Of a DNA stretch of 6,373 nucleotides, positions 1-5,894 are shown piece by piece. The stretch lies in NCBI GenBank assembly GCA_019747455.1, contig JAIEQT010000011.1, positions 1 to 6,373 of the forward strand, in the 5' to 3' direction. This stretch comes from Chitinophagaceae bacterium (GTDB taxonomy: Bacteria > Bacteroidota > Bacteroidia > Chitinophagales > Chitinophagaceae). Position numbers and translations under genes: made by a program. Numbering within the stretch: position 1 is the first letter of the stretch; every line of letters starts with the position of its first letter. The notes beneath the pieces were generated by a model. It was not told where the DNA came from. It was given only the letters and a program-made list of their open reading frames with translations, and made no database searches.

Positions 1-509
1 ATATTATTTAGTGTTTTTTGCGCAGCGATAATCGATAATACATCTTCATTACTATACGCTTTAGTACCTCTTGGCCATCCGGCAATTTCTGCAATCGATC
101 CCCAGTCTTTTAACCCACTTGTATGATGTAGTAAATGAGAAATAGTAATGGTATGACCATAATCCGGGATCTCCGGAAAATATTTTCGAATATCATCTTG
201 CAAAGAAAGTTTTCCCTCCTGGGCTAATAAAAGAATAGCAGCTGCGGTAAATTGTTTTGATACGGAACCGGCTTCTAGCCTGGACTGTAAAGTAAGTGGG
301 GCATTATATTCCAGATTTGCCAACCCTTTGGCAGATTCAAATATGATCTTATTATTACGGGTAATACTTACCTGGGCTCCGGGTATGTTATCGGCATAGC
401 TATTCATGATTTTATGAAGTAATTCCAATGTATCATTGCTCAGTTGTGCTCGTGCAACGATACCACTCAAAACCAAACCGACAATAAAAAAAACTTTTTT
501 ACAAAACAT
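1..509 (-). CDS. Exported beta-lactamase-fold serine hydrolase, N-terminal part (partial, runs off left edge)
   Basis: An open frame starts at ATG 509-507 and continues to the window edge, giving about 169 residues without a stop. Residues 1-21 form a typical Sec signal peptide (KK, then a hydrophobic stretch, then ARA before Q22), so the product is probably periplasmic or a surface protein. The mature part resembles the Beta-lactamase (PF00144)/class C/DD-peptidase-like family: SVSK at 82-85 is the SxxK nucleophile motif, followed by a FTAAAILLLAQEGKLSLQDD helix and the LLHHTSGL block near 125-132. The second catalytic motif (YxN) normally comes later and lies outside the window; the YSN near residue 152 sits in a different, non-catalytic segment. 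The gene begins 1 nt after the stop of the upstream hydrolase gene (TAATATG), so translational coupling is likely. The substrate cannot be told; such proteins include esterases, peptidases and penicillin-binding enzymes. Confidence 0.88.
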   Translation of the reverse strand, partial: MFCKKVFFIVGLVLSGIVARAQLSNDTLELLHKIMNSYADNIPGAQVSITRNNKIIFESAKGLANLEYNAPLTLQSRLEAGSVSKQFTAAAILLLAQEGKLSLQDDIRKYFPEIPDYGHTITISHLLHHTSGLKDWGSIAEIAGWPRGTKAYSNEDVLSIIAAQKTLNN

Positions 510-510
510 A

Positions 511-1362
511 TTATACCAGGTTTTTATTGAAGAATTCGATAGTTCTTTGCCAAGCTAGTTTAGCTGCCGCTTCATTATAGCGTGTTGGGGCTGTATCATT
601 ATGAAAGGCGTGATTTACGCCTTCATATACATACAATTCATACTTGATATTATTTTGTTTTAAGGCTGCTTCATAAGCGGGAATACCGGCATTTACCCTT
701 TCATCTAAACCGCCATAATGAAGTTGTACGGCAGCTTTTATTTGTGCTACTTGTGCAGCTTCCGGTTGTCTGCCATAAAAAGCTACAGCTGCCTTTAAAG
801 TTGGTATGCTTACTGCTAAGCTATTAGCCATGGCGCCACCCCAGCAAAACCCCACGCATCCTGTTTTGCCATTCGAGTCTTTTCTGCCGGCTCCATATTC
901 AACTGCTTTAATAAAATTTTGGAGGCTCTCTTCGGGCTTTAAAGTTTGAAACTTTGCTCTTAATTCATCGTCGTTTTTGGGAAGTTCACCCAATGGGGAA
1001 AATATATTAGGAGCAATAGCCAGAAAACCTGCTTGTGCTGCCCGGCGTGCAACATCCTCTATATGCGCATTCAACCCTCTGTTTTCATGGATGATAATAA
1101 CAGTGGCATATTTTTTTTCGGGCTTTGGCCTTGCCACGTAGGCACTCATGGTTCCGTTAATGCCGGGATAAGTGATTGTTTCGGTAAATAAGTCGATATC
1201 AGGTGTGATAGCCGCATTTGCACCATTTACTTCAATCATGGGTAAGATACTCATAGCGGCCGTAAGGCTTCCTGTTAGTATGGTTAATCGTTTTATGAAC
1301 TCATTTCTGGTAAGTGGTTTGTGGGTATATTCATCATACAGATCAATAATAGCTTGTTCCAT
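511..1362 (-). CDS. Dienelactone hydrolase family protein, YghX-like
   Basis: This 283-residue alpha/beta hydrolase resembles the YghX type of dienelactone hydrolase. Visible landmarks are HENRGLN (92-98), the nucleophile elbow GFCWGG with C173, D220 in GGLDERVN, and H251 in GVNHAFHND, which together make the Cys-Asp-His triad of the DLH family (PF01738). Residues 1-50 are an extension with TRNEFIK (18-24), a hydrophobic stretch (26-42) and an ANA end near residue 50. This looks like a Tat-type leader, but the second arginine of the twin pair is Asn20, so Tat export is doubtful. The family hydrolyses lactones or esters; the real substrate of YghX-like proteins is not established. ATG 1362 lies 11 nt after the stop of the hypothetical gene upstream, and the serine hydrolase follows after 1 nt, so the three are probably one transcript. 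Confidence 0.9.
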   Translation of the reverse strand: MEQAIIDLYDEYTHKPLTRNEFIKRLTILTGSLTAAMSILPMIEVNGANAAITPDIDLFTETITYPGINGTMSAYVARPKPEKKYATVIIIHENRGLNAHIEDVARRAAQAGFLAIAPNIFSPLGELPKNDDELRAKFQTLKPEESLQNFIKAVEYGAGRKDSNGKTGCVGFCWGGAMANSLAVSIPTLKAAVAFYGRQPEAAQVAQIKAAVQLHYGGLDERVNAGIPAYEAALKQNNIKYELYVYEGVNHAFHNDTAPTRYNEAAAKLAWQRTIEFFNKNLV

Positions 1363-1373
1363 GAAATTATTTT

Positions 1374-1940
1374 TTATAATGTGATACGATTACTTAATTG
1401 TTCATCAATTTTCTTGAATAAATGATAGGGTTTGTACACGCGCCAATCAGGTAAGTCCATGAGTTCGATATAGTAGTTTAGTTTTTTCTTTTTGAAATCT
1501 TGTTGTGTGGCTTCCGGCATATTCAACGCAACAATCCACCCATTTTCTTCACTTATTTCTTCATACCATTCCTGGTAATATTCTTTATCACTACTGTGAA
1601 AGTTAAGAACATTTTCTGTAATTAAAATGTATTTTGAAATATGCTGTTGAAAGAGCAGGTCTAATACTTCTCTTTTGAGTTCCATGATATCATTCTCAAT
1701 AGCATCATTCCATTCACCAATCATTTCAATGATGGCGAAATTCAACTCATAATCTACATAAATGATTTTCAGGTAAAGTGTTCGGCTGCCAAAATCGTCC
1801 CATTGCGGATGGATATAATAGTTGTAAACGGTTTGTGAGTATTCAAATTCACTATACGTTCTACCGTAAAAAGGAGAGCGTGGGTCTTCTTCTGCAATAT
1901 AAATATGCCGCCAGTTATAAAATGGTTCGAGTGTATGCAC
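1374..1940 (-). CDS. Conserved hypothetical protein, FYNWR-type
   Basis: A 188-residue, acidic, aromatic-rich protein with no signal peptide or membrane segment, so presumably cytoplasmic. I recognise the sequence type (FYNWRHIYIAEEDPRSPFYG near 7-26, IHPQWDDFGS, IIEMIGEWNDAIENDI, ENVLNFH, EENGWIV) as a conserved Bacteroidota family without known function, but cannot name a domain. The middle part alternates predicted strands and helices (LYLKIIYVDYELNFAIIEM, then an acidic helix), consistent with a small globular fold. The start is GTG at 1940-1938: in-frame stops lie just upstream and the next in-frame Met is residue 73, so no ATG alternative exists. It starts only 6 nt after the inverted-repeat structure that fills the gap behind murQ, and ends 11 nt before the dienelactone hydrolase. 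Confidence is high that it is a gene; its function is unknown. Confidence 0.82.
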   Translation of the reverse strand: MHTLEPFYNWRHIYIAEEDPRSPFYGRTYSEFEYSQTVYNYYIHPQWDDFGSRTLYLKIIYVDYELNFAIIEMIGEWNDAIENDIMELKREVLDLLFQQHISKYILITENVLNFHSSDKEYYQEWYEEISEENGWIVALNMPEATQQDFKKKKLNYYIELMDLPDWRVYKPYHLFKKIDEQLSNRITL

Positions 1941-1946
1941 CTATTA

Positions 1947-2052
1947 GTTATTGAGTTACTAAGTTATTGAGTTACTAAGTTATTGAGTTATCCGTAATAT
2001 TTTAATTTCTCACCAATAACCTAATAACTTAATAACCTATTAACCTAATAAC
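1947..2052. repeat. Long imperfect inverted repeat with 16-bp tandem units between murQ and the hypothetical gene
   Basis: The left arm (1947-1985) is 2.4 tandem copies of the 16-mer GTTATTGAGTTACTAA. The right arm (2014-2052) is its degenerate reverse complement, beginning directly after the murQ stop codon. The arms align over 39 positions with 31 matches and enclose a 28-nt loop (1986-2013). Read as minus-strand RNA, five of the eight differences become G-U wobbles and only three remain true mismatches. Read as plus-strand RNA, most become A-C or C-U mismatches. The element therefore looks like an RNA stem in the sense of the flanking genes. No U-run follows it, so it is not a standard intrinsic terminator. 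It could be an mRNA-stabilising or translation-modulating stem, or a dispersed intergenic repeat. Confidence 0.8.
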
Positions 2053-2871
2053 TTAATTAACCGCCGCTTCCACTGCCTTCTTCACTGATCCATGTTTTAA
2101 TAGCAGGTCTTTTGCTTTTTCATAATCATTAATGGCTAGTTTATCCATTACCATTTTAACACCCCGATCAACGAGTTTTACATTACTCAATTGCATGTTC
2201 ACCATCTTATTATTTTCTACTCTTCCTAATTGTATCATAATAGATGTAGAGATCATATTTAAAACTAATTTTTGGGCCGTACCACTTTTCATGCGGGTGC
2301 TACCGGTAACAAATTCAGGGCCCACAATTACTTCAACTGGAAAATCAGCAGCAGCCGAAACCGGTGAGTTCGGGTTACAACTGATGCTGCCTGTAATAAT
2401 ACCGCGCTTTCTGCACTCTTCCAATGCACCAATAACATAAGGCGTTGTGCCACTTGCGGCAAGACCAACTACCACATCTTTATCGCTTATGAAATGTTTT
2501 TCTAAATCTGCCCAACCCTCTTCCGTACTGTCTTCTGCAAATTCAACAGCTTGGGTAATAGCTTTATCGCCGCCGGCAATCAAGCCTATGACTAAACCAT
2601 ATGGTACACCAAAAGTAGGCGGACATTCACTGGCATCAACAATACCCAATCTCCCGCTAGTTCCTGCTCCGATATAAAATAATCTGCCACCGGCAAGCAT
2701 CTTATCACTAATCGCGGCAACTAATTTTTCTATTTGCGGTATAGCTTTTTCCACAGCATCCGGCACCGTTTTATCTTCTTTATTAATATTGGTGAGCAAT
2801 TCATGAATAGACATTTGCTCGAGATGACGGTATAACGATGGTTGTTCGGTAACTTTAATAAATGACTGCAT
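2053..2871 (-). CDS. murQ: N-acetylmuramic acid 6-phosphate etherase MurQ
   Basis: MurQ cleaves the D-lactyl ether of MurNAc-6-phosphate, giving GlcNAc-6-phosphate and D-lactate in cytoplasmic peptidoglycan recycling. The 272-residue product is a single SIS domain with all family signatures: GAGTSGRLGIVDASECPPT (68-86) with catalytic Glu82, AEDSTEEGW (112-120) with catalytic Glu113 (31 residues apart, as in the E. coli pair Glu83/Glu114), GLAASGTTPYVIGAL (136-150), and the long block GPEFVTGSTRMKSGTAQK (184-201). It is about 25 residues shorter than E. coli MurQ at the C-terminus, as I recall for Bacteroidota homologues. I chose ATG 2871, which gives MQSFIKVTEQPS, matching the family N-terminus. 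A TTG at 2895 would add eight residues and overlap the kinase gene. The kinase stop lies 7 nt upstream, implying co-transcription. Confidence 0.95.
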   Translation of the reverse strand: MQSFIKVTEQPSLYRHLEQMSIHELLTNINKEDKTVPDAVEKAIPQIEKLVAAISDKMLAGGRLFYIGAGTSGRLGIVDASECPPTFGVPYGLVIGLIAGGDKAITQAVEFAEDSTEEGWADLEKHFISDKDVVVGLAASGTTPYVIGALEECRKRGIITGSISCNPNSPVSAAADFPVEVIVGPEFVTGSTRMKSGTAQKLVLNMISTSIMIQLGRVENNKMVNMQLSNVKLVDRGVKMVMDKLAINDYEKAKDLLLKHGSVKKAVEAAVN

Positions 2872-2878
2872 AGGTTGT

Positions 2879-3730
2879 TTATTGGTGATAAGCAATAAGT
2901 CCGGACATAGGTGTTTTTAATACTTTTCCGAGTTCTAATTCATAACTATTACACAATTCCCTGAGTACATCCTTAAAAGCAAAAGCAATACTACCCGTAA
3001 AATGGATGGGACTGGTCCAGCTTTCTTTATACTTGTATAAATGTGTAAAATAAAAATCGTTCAATCCATCTTCAATAATATTCTCAATCATAAAATGACC
3101 TCTATTCTCTGCTAAAAAAATGGCAAAAGAAGCTAAATATCTATTTGGTAAAGGCTTCTTGTACACATTGTCAAGTATACTGGCATGTGTTTCCTGAAAT
3201 CTTTTTTCGAAACGTGCCGATAAGTCTTCATCAAAAGTTTTATAGAGATAGTATTGAATCACTTTTTTTCCTAAATAGGCGCCGCTACCTTCATCGCCTA
3301 ATACATATCCTAAGCCCGGACTATTCTTCTTTATTTTTTTTCCATCGTAGTAGCAGGAGTTAGAGCCGGTTCCCAGAATACAGGCTATCCCTTTTGATGA
3401 TCCACAGAGCGCACGGGCAGCCCCCATCAAATCATGTTGTACCTCAATCTTCGTTTCGGGAAATAGCTTTTTAAAAACTTTTTTTACAATAATGATATTA
3501 GCTGGGTTACTCAATCCGGTGCCATAAAAAAATAATGAGGCCGGAGTCTTATCTTTGAGCTTCGGAAGAAGCGTTTTGCGTAAAATTTGCTCCATGTCGT
3601 CTTTTCCAACAAAATAGGGACTAATCGCTTGTGTGTAAATGGTTTTTTTCTTACCCTTTTCGTATAGGCACCATTCACATTTGGTAGATCCGCTATCGGC
3701 AATAAGGATGGCAGGCATGGTTAGGCTCAT
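2879..3730 (-). CDS. BadF/BadG/BcrA/BcrD-type amino-sugar kinase (probable MurNAc/GlcNAc kinase, MurK-like)
   Basis: A 283-residue ASKHA-fold kinase of the BadF/BadG/BcrA/BcrD ATPase family (PF01869), which includes N-acetylglucosamine kinases. Visible motifs are ADSGSTKCEW (11-20, phosphate-1 loop with Asp12), HDLMGAARALCG (99-110, with the likely catalytic base Asp100), ACILGTGSNSCYYDG (116-130, phosphate-2 loop), GYVLGDEGSGAYLG (141-154) and HFTGSIAFAF (243-252, adenosine motif). It has no signal peptide, so it acts in the cytoplasm. Being 7 nt upstream of murQ, it most likely makes the MurQ substrate by phosphorylating MurNAc, as described for MurK of Tannerella and Clostridium; this is inference from context, and GlcNAc is an alternative substrate. 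ATG 3730 is used; ATG 3718 (four residues in) is equally possible. It is transcribed divergently from the S41 protease. Confidence 0.88.
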   Translation of the reverse strand: MSLTMPAILIADSGSTKCEWCLYEKGKKKTIYTQAISPYFVGKDDMEQILRKTLLPKLKDKTPASLFFYGTGLSNPANIIIVKKVFKKLFPETKIEVQHDLMGAARALCGSSKGIACILGTGSNSCYYDGKKIKKNSPGLGYVLGDEGSGAYLGKKVIQYYLYKTFDEDLSARFEKRFQETHASILDNVYKKPLPNRYLASFAIFLAENRGHFMIENIIEDGLNDFYFTHLYKYKESWTSPIHFTGSIAFAFKDVLRELCNSYELELGKVLKTPMSGLIAYHQ

Positions 3731-3781
3731 GTTAATATTCGCTGCAACTTACGCATAAAGCTGCAAAATTTAATCCTTTTT

Positions 3782-3799
3782 AATGCAGATATTTGCATT
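3782..3799. promoter_or_regulatory. 18-bp dyad in the divergent kinase/protease intergenic region
   Basis: AATGCAGATATTTGCATT is palindromic except for one pair (G3788/T3793). It lies 18 nt before the protease ATG and 51 nt before the kinase ATG, in an 87-bp region that must hold promoters for both directions. TGCA occurs four times here (3743, 3762, 3784, 3794), twice inside a direct repeat GCTGCAA (3741-3747, 3760-3766). It could be an operator for a dimeric regulator; this is inference only. I found no full TTTG-N19-21-TAnnTTTG promoter on either strand in this gap, only 7-of-8 matches to the -7 element (plus strand 3788-3795) without a -33 partner. Confidence 0.35.
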
Positions 3800-3817
3800 T
3801 TTTGATATTTTGATTTT

Positions 3818-5401
3818 ATGAGTTCAAAGCGACTACAAGTTTTTTTGCCCCTGGCATTTGCCGTAATTATGATTATAGGTATGGTTATTGGCTTTCAACT
3901 GAAAGAGAAGACCATGTCTGCGAGTTTTTTTTCTTTTTCAAATAGATCAACTATCCAGGAGTTGCATGATTTGATAAAGAATAGATATGTTGATAGAATT
4001 GCTTTAGACAGTATTAATGGGATTGTGGCAAATGACTTATTGCAGAAATTAGACCCTCATTCAGTATATATTCCACGTGAGGAATTATTGGCTGTGAACG
4101 AAGAAATGGCTGGTAACTTTCAAGGTATTGGAATCGAATTCAGGCTTATAAATGATACTGTAAATGTGATGAATGTATTAAGTGGTGGTCCTGCCGATAA
4201 AGCCGGTATGATTACAGGAGATAAGATTCTGGTGGTGAATGATAGTATACAGATTGCGGGGGTTAAAATTGATGGGTTGGGGGTGAGGAAACTATTTAGA
4301 GGCGAAACAGGTACTACTGTAAAAATAAAATTCAAGCGAGGCAGTATAATTCAATCCGTTGTAGTAAGCAGAGGTGTAATCCCTGTTTCTAGTATCGACG
4401 CGGCTTACATGATGACTGATAGTATTGGTTATATACGGATTAACAAGTTTGCAGAAAGAACGTATGAAGAATTTATGCAAGCCTTAGAAAAGCTTTTAGC
4501 CTCAAAAATGAAGAGCCTGATTTTAGATTTACGGGGTAATGGGGGAGGGTTGATGAAGGAAGCGGTAGATATTGCCGACGAGTTTTTAGCGGAAGATAAA
4601 TTGATTGTGTATACAGAGGGAGAGCATTCTCCCCGCAGTTCTTATTTTAGTAAACGGCCCGGTTTATTTGAGACGGGTAAGTTGGCTGTTTTGATTGATG
4701 AAACGGCCGCATCTGCAAGTGAAGTATTAGCTGGTGCGTTGCAAGATTGGGATAGAGCTACTATTGTTGGAAGAAGATCTTTTGGTAAAGGACTTGTGCA
4801 GCAACAGTTTCAAATGAGTAATGGGGCCGCCGTTAGGTTAACCGTGGCAAGATATTATACGCCTTTAGGCAGGAATATCCAGAAGTCATATAGTAAGGGG
4901 TATGCAGCATATCAGCATGAAATTGATCAACGTTTTCAAGTTGATAGCAGTAACCAAGAAGTTGCTTTTCAAGATCAAAAAACATTCACTACGCCAAAAG
5001 GTAAAAAATTATTTGGAGGCGGAGGTATTACCCCGGATAGTACTATTACTGTAGATAGTATGTTTTTCAATAAGCGATTGATTCCTTTATTTACTTCAGG
5101 AACAATCAATAATGCAGCATATAATTACTATGTGAGTAGAAAAACATATTTTGAAGGATTTAAAGAGCCGAAAGCGATGTTGGCGAGTTTTACTGTTGGG
5201 GATGCTGAATGGCGGGTTCTTGAAGCGGAGGCTACAAAGCAAAATATTAAGTGGCAGGCGCTAGATAATAATGAGAAATTATTTATCACTAATCGATTTA
5301 AAGCATTGATTTTCAGGCAGAAATGGCATTCGGAAGGTTATTTTAAGGTGCTTAATGAAACGGATCCAATAGTGCAAAAAGCAGTAACAACACTTCGTTA
5401 A
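3818..5401 (+). CDS. S41 family carboxy-terminal processing protease (CtpA type) with PDZ domain
   Basis: A 527-residue serine protease of family S41, which cuts proteins near their C-termini in the periplasm, typically controlling cell-wall enzymes or membrane protein turnover. Residues 8-27 form one hydrophobic segment after SSKR, read as an uncleaved anchor or signal. Residues 44-100 are the N-terminal helical region (LHDLIKNRYVD, LDPHSVYIPREEL), and 100-185 the PDZ domain starting at FQGIGIEF with GGPADKAGMITGDKILVVND. The protease core includes YIRINKF (205-211), LILDLRGNGGG (234-244), DETAASASE with nucleophile Ser299, and GRRSFGKGLVQQ with general base Lys324 and Gln328; the 25-residue Ser-Lys spacing fits the family. 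The C-terminal 150 residues are the usual helical extension. The length is normal. No terminator is visible behind it, so read-through into the GYF gene is possible. Confidence 0.93.
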   Translation: MSSKRLQVFLPLAFAVIMIIGMVIGFQLKEKTMSASFFSFSNRSTIQELHDLIKNRYVDRIALDSINGIVANDLLQKLDPHSVYIPREELLAVNEEMAGNFQGIGIEFRLINDTVNVMNVLSGGPADKAGMITGDKILVVNDSIQIAGVKIDGLGVRKLFRGETGTTVKIKFKRGSIIQSVVVSRGVIPVSSIDAAYMMTDSIGYIRINKFAERTYEEFMQALEKLLASKMKSLILDLRGNGGGLMKEAVDIADEFLAEDKLIVYTEGEHSPRSSYFSKRPGLFETGKLAVLIDETAASASEVLAGALQDWDRATIVGRRSFGKGLVQQQFQMSNGAAVRLTVARYYTPLGRNIQKSYSKGYAAYQHEIDQRFQVDSSNQEVAFQDQKTFTTPKGKKLFGGGGITPDSTITVDSMFFNKRLIPLFTSGTINNAAYNYYVSRKTYFEGFKEPKAMLASFTVGDAEWRVLEAEATKQNIKWQALDNNEKLFITNRFKALIFRQKWHSEGYFKVLNETDPIVQKAVTTLR

Positions 5402-5412
5402 TACCAACTTGT

Positions 5413-5426
5413 TTGTATAAATACAA
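5413..5426. promoter_or_regulatory. 14-bp perfect dyad downstream of the protease gene
   Basis: TTGTAT-AA-ATACAA is a perfect 6+6 bp inverted repeat starting 11 nt after the protease stop. It shares the GTATAA core with the dyad at 5466-5479, centre to centre 53 bp, about five helical turns. A paired operator is conceivable, but AT-rich DNA yields such dyads by chance. Confidence 0.25.
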
Positions 5427-5445
5427 TATTTTGTGTAAATTGCCG

Positions 5446-5476
5446 TTGCGGCAGATGCAAAATATGTATAATTTTA
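5446..5476 (+). promoter_or_regulatory. Candidate Bacteroidota-type promoter for the GYF_2 gene, overlapping a 14-bp dyad
   Basis: TTG at 5446-5448 is followed after 20 nt by TAATTTTA (5469-5476), matching the -7 element TAnnTTTG at all fixed positions but the last. Transcription would start near 5482, leaving a leader of about 22 nt before ATG 5505. The -7 element lies within the perfect dyad GTATAA-TT-TTATAC (5466-5479), so a repressor there could block the promoter. The assignment rests on consensus and spacing only. Confidence 0.35.
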
Positions 5477-5504
5477 TACTGCTGTACAACCTAACACCCC
5501 GATA

Positions 5505-5732
5505 ATGGATCTTAAGATCTACATACTAAGAGGCAGAAAACTCATTAGAGGGCCTTATACTTTAGATACCATAAAGCATAAGACGCTTTCCTATAATGAT
5601 TTGGTTTGGTATCAAGGGTTGCCCGACTGGACCAGGGTAGAACAAGTAGAAGAGGTAAAGCACTTAGCGAATAGAGAAGCAGGGCGTACGGAAAACAAGA
5701 TGTTTAAAAAAGTAAAGAGCATTTTAGGTTAG
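5505..5732 (+). CDS. Small GYF_2 (DUF4339) domain protein
   Basis: A 75-residue protein consisting almost entirely of one GYF_2/DUF4339 domain. Residues 5-12 (IYILRGRK) form the first strand, followed by GPYTLDTIK (16-24), the helix and NDLVWYQGLPDWTRVEQV (31-48), with the family's conserved G16-P17-Y18, W35, G38 and W42. The last 25 residues are charged and end in a basic amphipathic stretch (KMFKKVKSILG). GYF domains bind proline-rich peptides; GYF_2 proteins are common in Bacteroidota, often joined to membrane segments, but none is present here, so it is probably a cytoplasmic adaptor of unknown partner. The only plausible start is ATG 5505; no purine-rich ribosome binding site precedes it, as is usual in this phylum. 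It has its own terminator 10 nt after the stop. Confidence 0.85.
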   Translation: MDLKIYILRGRKLIRGPYTLDTIKHKTLSYNDLVWYQGLPDWTRVEQVEEVKHLANREAGRTENKMFKKVKSILG

Positions 5733-5741
5733 TAATGAAAT

Positions 5742-5772
5742 AAAAAGCCCCCATATAAATAGGGGCTTTTTT
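5742..5772 (+). terminator. Intrinsic terminator after the GYF_2 gene
   Basis: AAAAAGCCCC (5742-5751) pairs perfectly with GGGGCTTTTT (5762-5771) around a 10-nt loop, with one more T. The run of As on the left makes it symmetrical, so it can also stop transcription coming leftward from the tRNA remnant and GIY-YIG side. Confidence 0.9.
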
Positions 5773-5775
5773 ATT

Positions 5776-5792
5776 GGGATGCTCTACAAATG
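5776..5792. repeat. 17-bp direct repeat, copy 1 (tRNA D-arm sequence)
   Basis: GGGATGCTCTACAAATG here is identical to 5878-5894. Read on the minus strand it is the 3' half of a tRNA D-arm plus the start of an anticodon stem (GTAGAGCATCCC). Copy 1 stands alone next to the GYF terminator without the rest of a tRNA, so it is a stray tRNA-derived scar. The two copies start 102 bp apart and bracket the tRNA-Lys remnant and its terminator. Confidence 0.8.
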
Positions 5793-5804
5793 AATTACAG
5801 TAAT

Positions 5805-5833
5805 AAAAAAACCCCACATGATGTGAGGCTTTT
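5805..5833 (-). terminator. Intrinsic terminator directly downstream of the tRNA-Lys remnant
   Basis: In minus-strand RNA, AAAAGCCUCACA pairs over 12 positions with UGUGGGGUUUU plus one more U, around a UCA loop, with two G-U wobbles, and ends in a U tract. Read on the plus strand the wobbles become A-C mismatches, so it belongs to the minus strand. It starts 1-2 nt after the tRNA discriminator base, as expected for a once functional tRNA gene, and now would also end the GIY-YIG transcript. Confidence 0.78.
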
Positions 5834-5834
5834 G

Positions 5835-5889
5835 TGATCCCGCTGGGACTCGAACCCAGGACCCTCCCATTAAAATCGGGATGCTCTAC
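5835..5889 (-). pseudogene. tRNA-Lys(UUU) remnant lacking its 5' end
   Basis: Read from 5889 leftward: GTAGAGCA (D-loop end and D-stem 3' strand), anticodon stem TCCCG/TGGGA with loop ATTTTAA (anticodon TTT), variable loop GGGTC, T-arm CTGGG-TTCGAGT-CCCAG, acceptor 3' strand CGGGATC and discriminator A5835. The first 18 or so bases (5' acceptor strand and D-stem 5' strand) are missing; in their place is the end of the GIY-YIG gene, whose stop codon overlaps the D-stem. Without a 5' acceptor strand it cannot form a mature tRNA. The 31 nt from variable loop to the base after the discriminator (5834-5864) are identical, inverted, to 6343-6373 of the intact tRNA-Lys. The anticodon stem differs, and A at position 32 is unusual. 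Confidence 0.85.
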
Positions 5890-5894
5890 AAATG
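5878..5894. repeat. 17-bp direct repeat, copy 2 (GIY-YIG end/tRNA junction)
   Basis: Identical to 5776-5792. This copy spans the junction between the last GIY-YIG codons (CATTTGTAG on the minus strand) and the tRNA remnant (GAGCATCCC). Because the repeat includes a few bases on the nuclease side of the junction (CATTT), copy 1 was probably derived after the two were joined. Confidence 0.8.

Noticed and set aside
1172..1384. 70-codon plus-strand frame opposite the dienelactone hydrolase start
   Set aside because: It is antisense to the conserved gene and shows no recognisable motif; its hydrophobic look comes from the leader region read backwards.
1947..1990. CRISPR-like or VNTR array
   Set aside because: Units are 16 bp, contiguous with no spacers, and only 2.4 copies; the inverted arm explains them as a stem structure.
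2132..2677. Two plus-strand open frames opposite murQ (2132-2440, 2447-2677)
   Set aside because: They are antisense to a clearly conserved gene, have low-complexity composition and resemble no family.
2872..2895. Longer murQ start at TTG 2895
   Set aside because: It would overlap the kinase gene by 17 bp with a rare start codon; ATG 2871 gives the N-terminus and catalytic residue numbering typical of MurQ.
3806..3812. TATTTTG as a -7 promoter element for the protease gene
   Set aside because: One base short of TAnnTTTG, no -33 partner at 19-21 nt, and only 5 nt from the ATG.
5441..5453. TGCCG-TTG-CGGCA hairpin as the protease terminator
   Set aside because: Only 5 bp of stem and no following T tract; at best a leader hairpin.
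5835..5889. Functional minus-strand tRNA-Lys
   Set aside because: The sequence upstream of the D-loop is nuclease coding DNA, with no GATCCCG-like 5' acceptor strand or GCTC D-stem strand.
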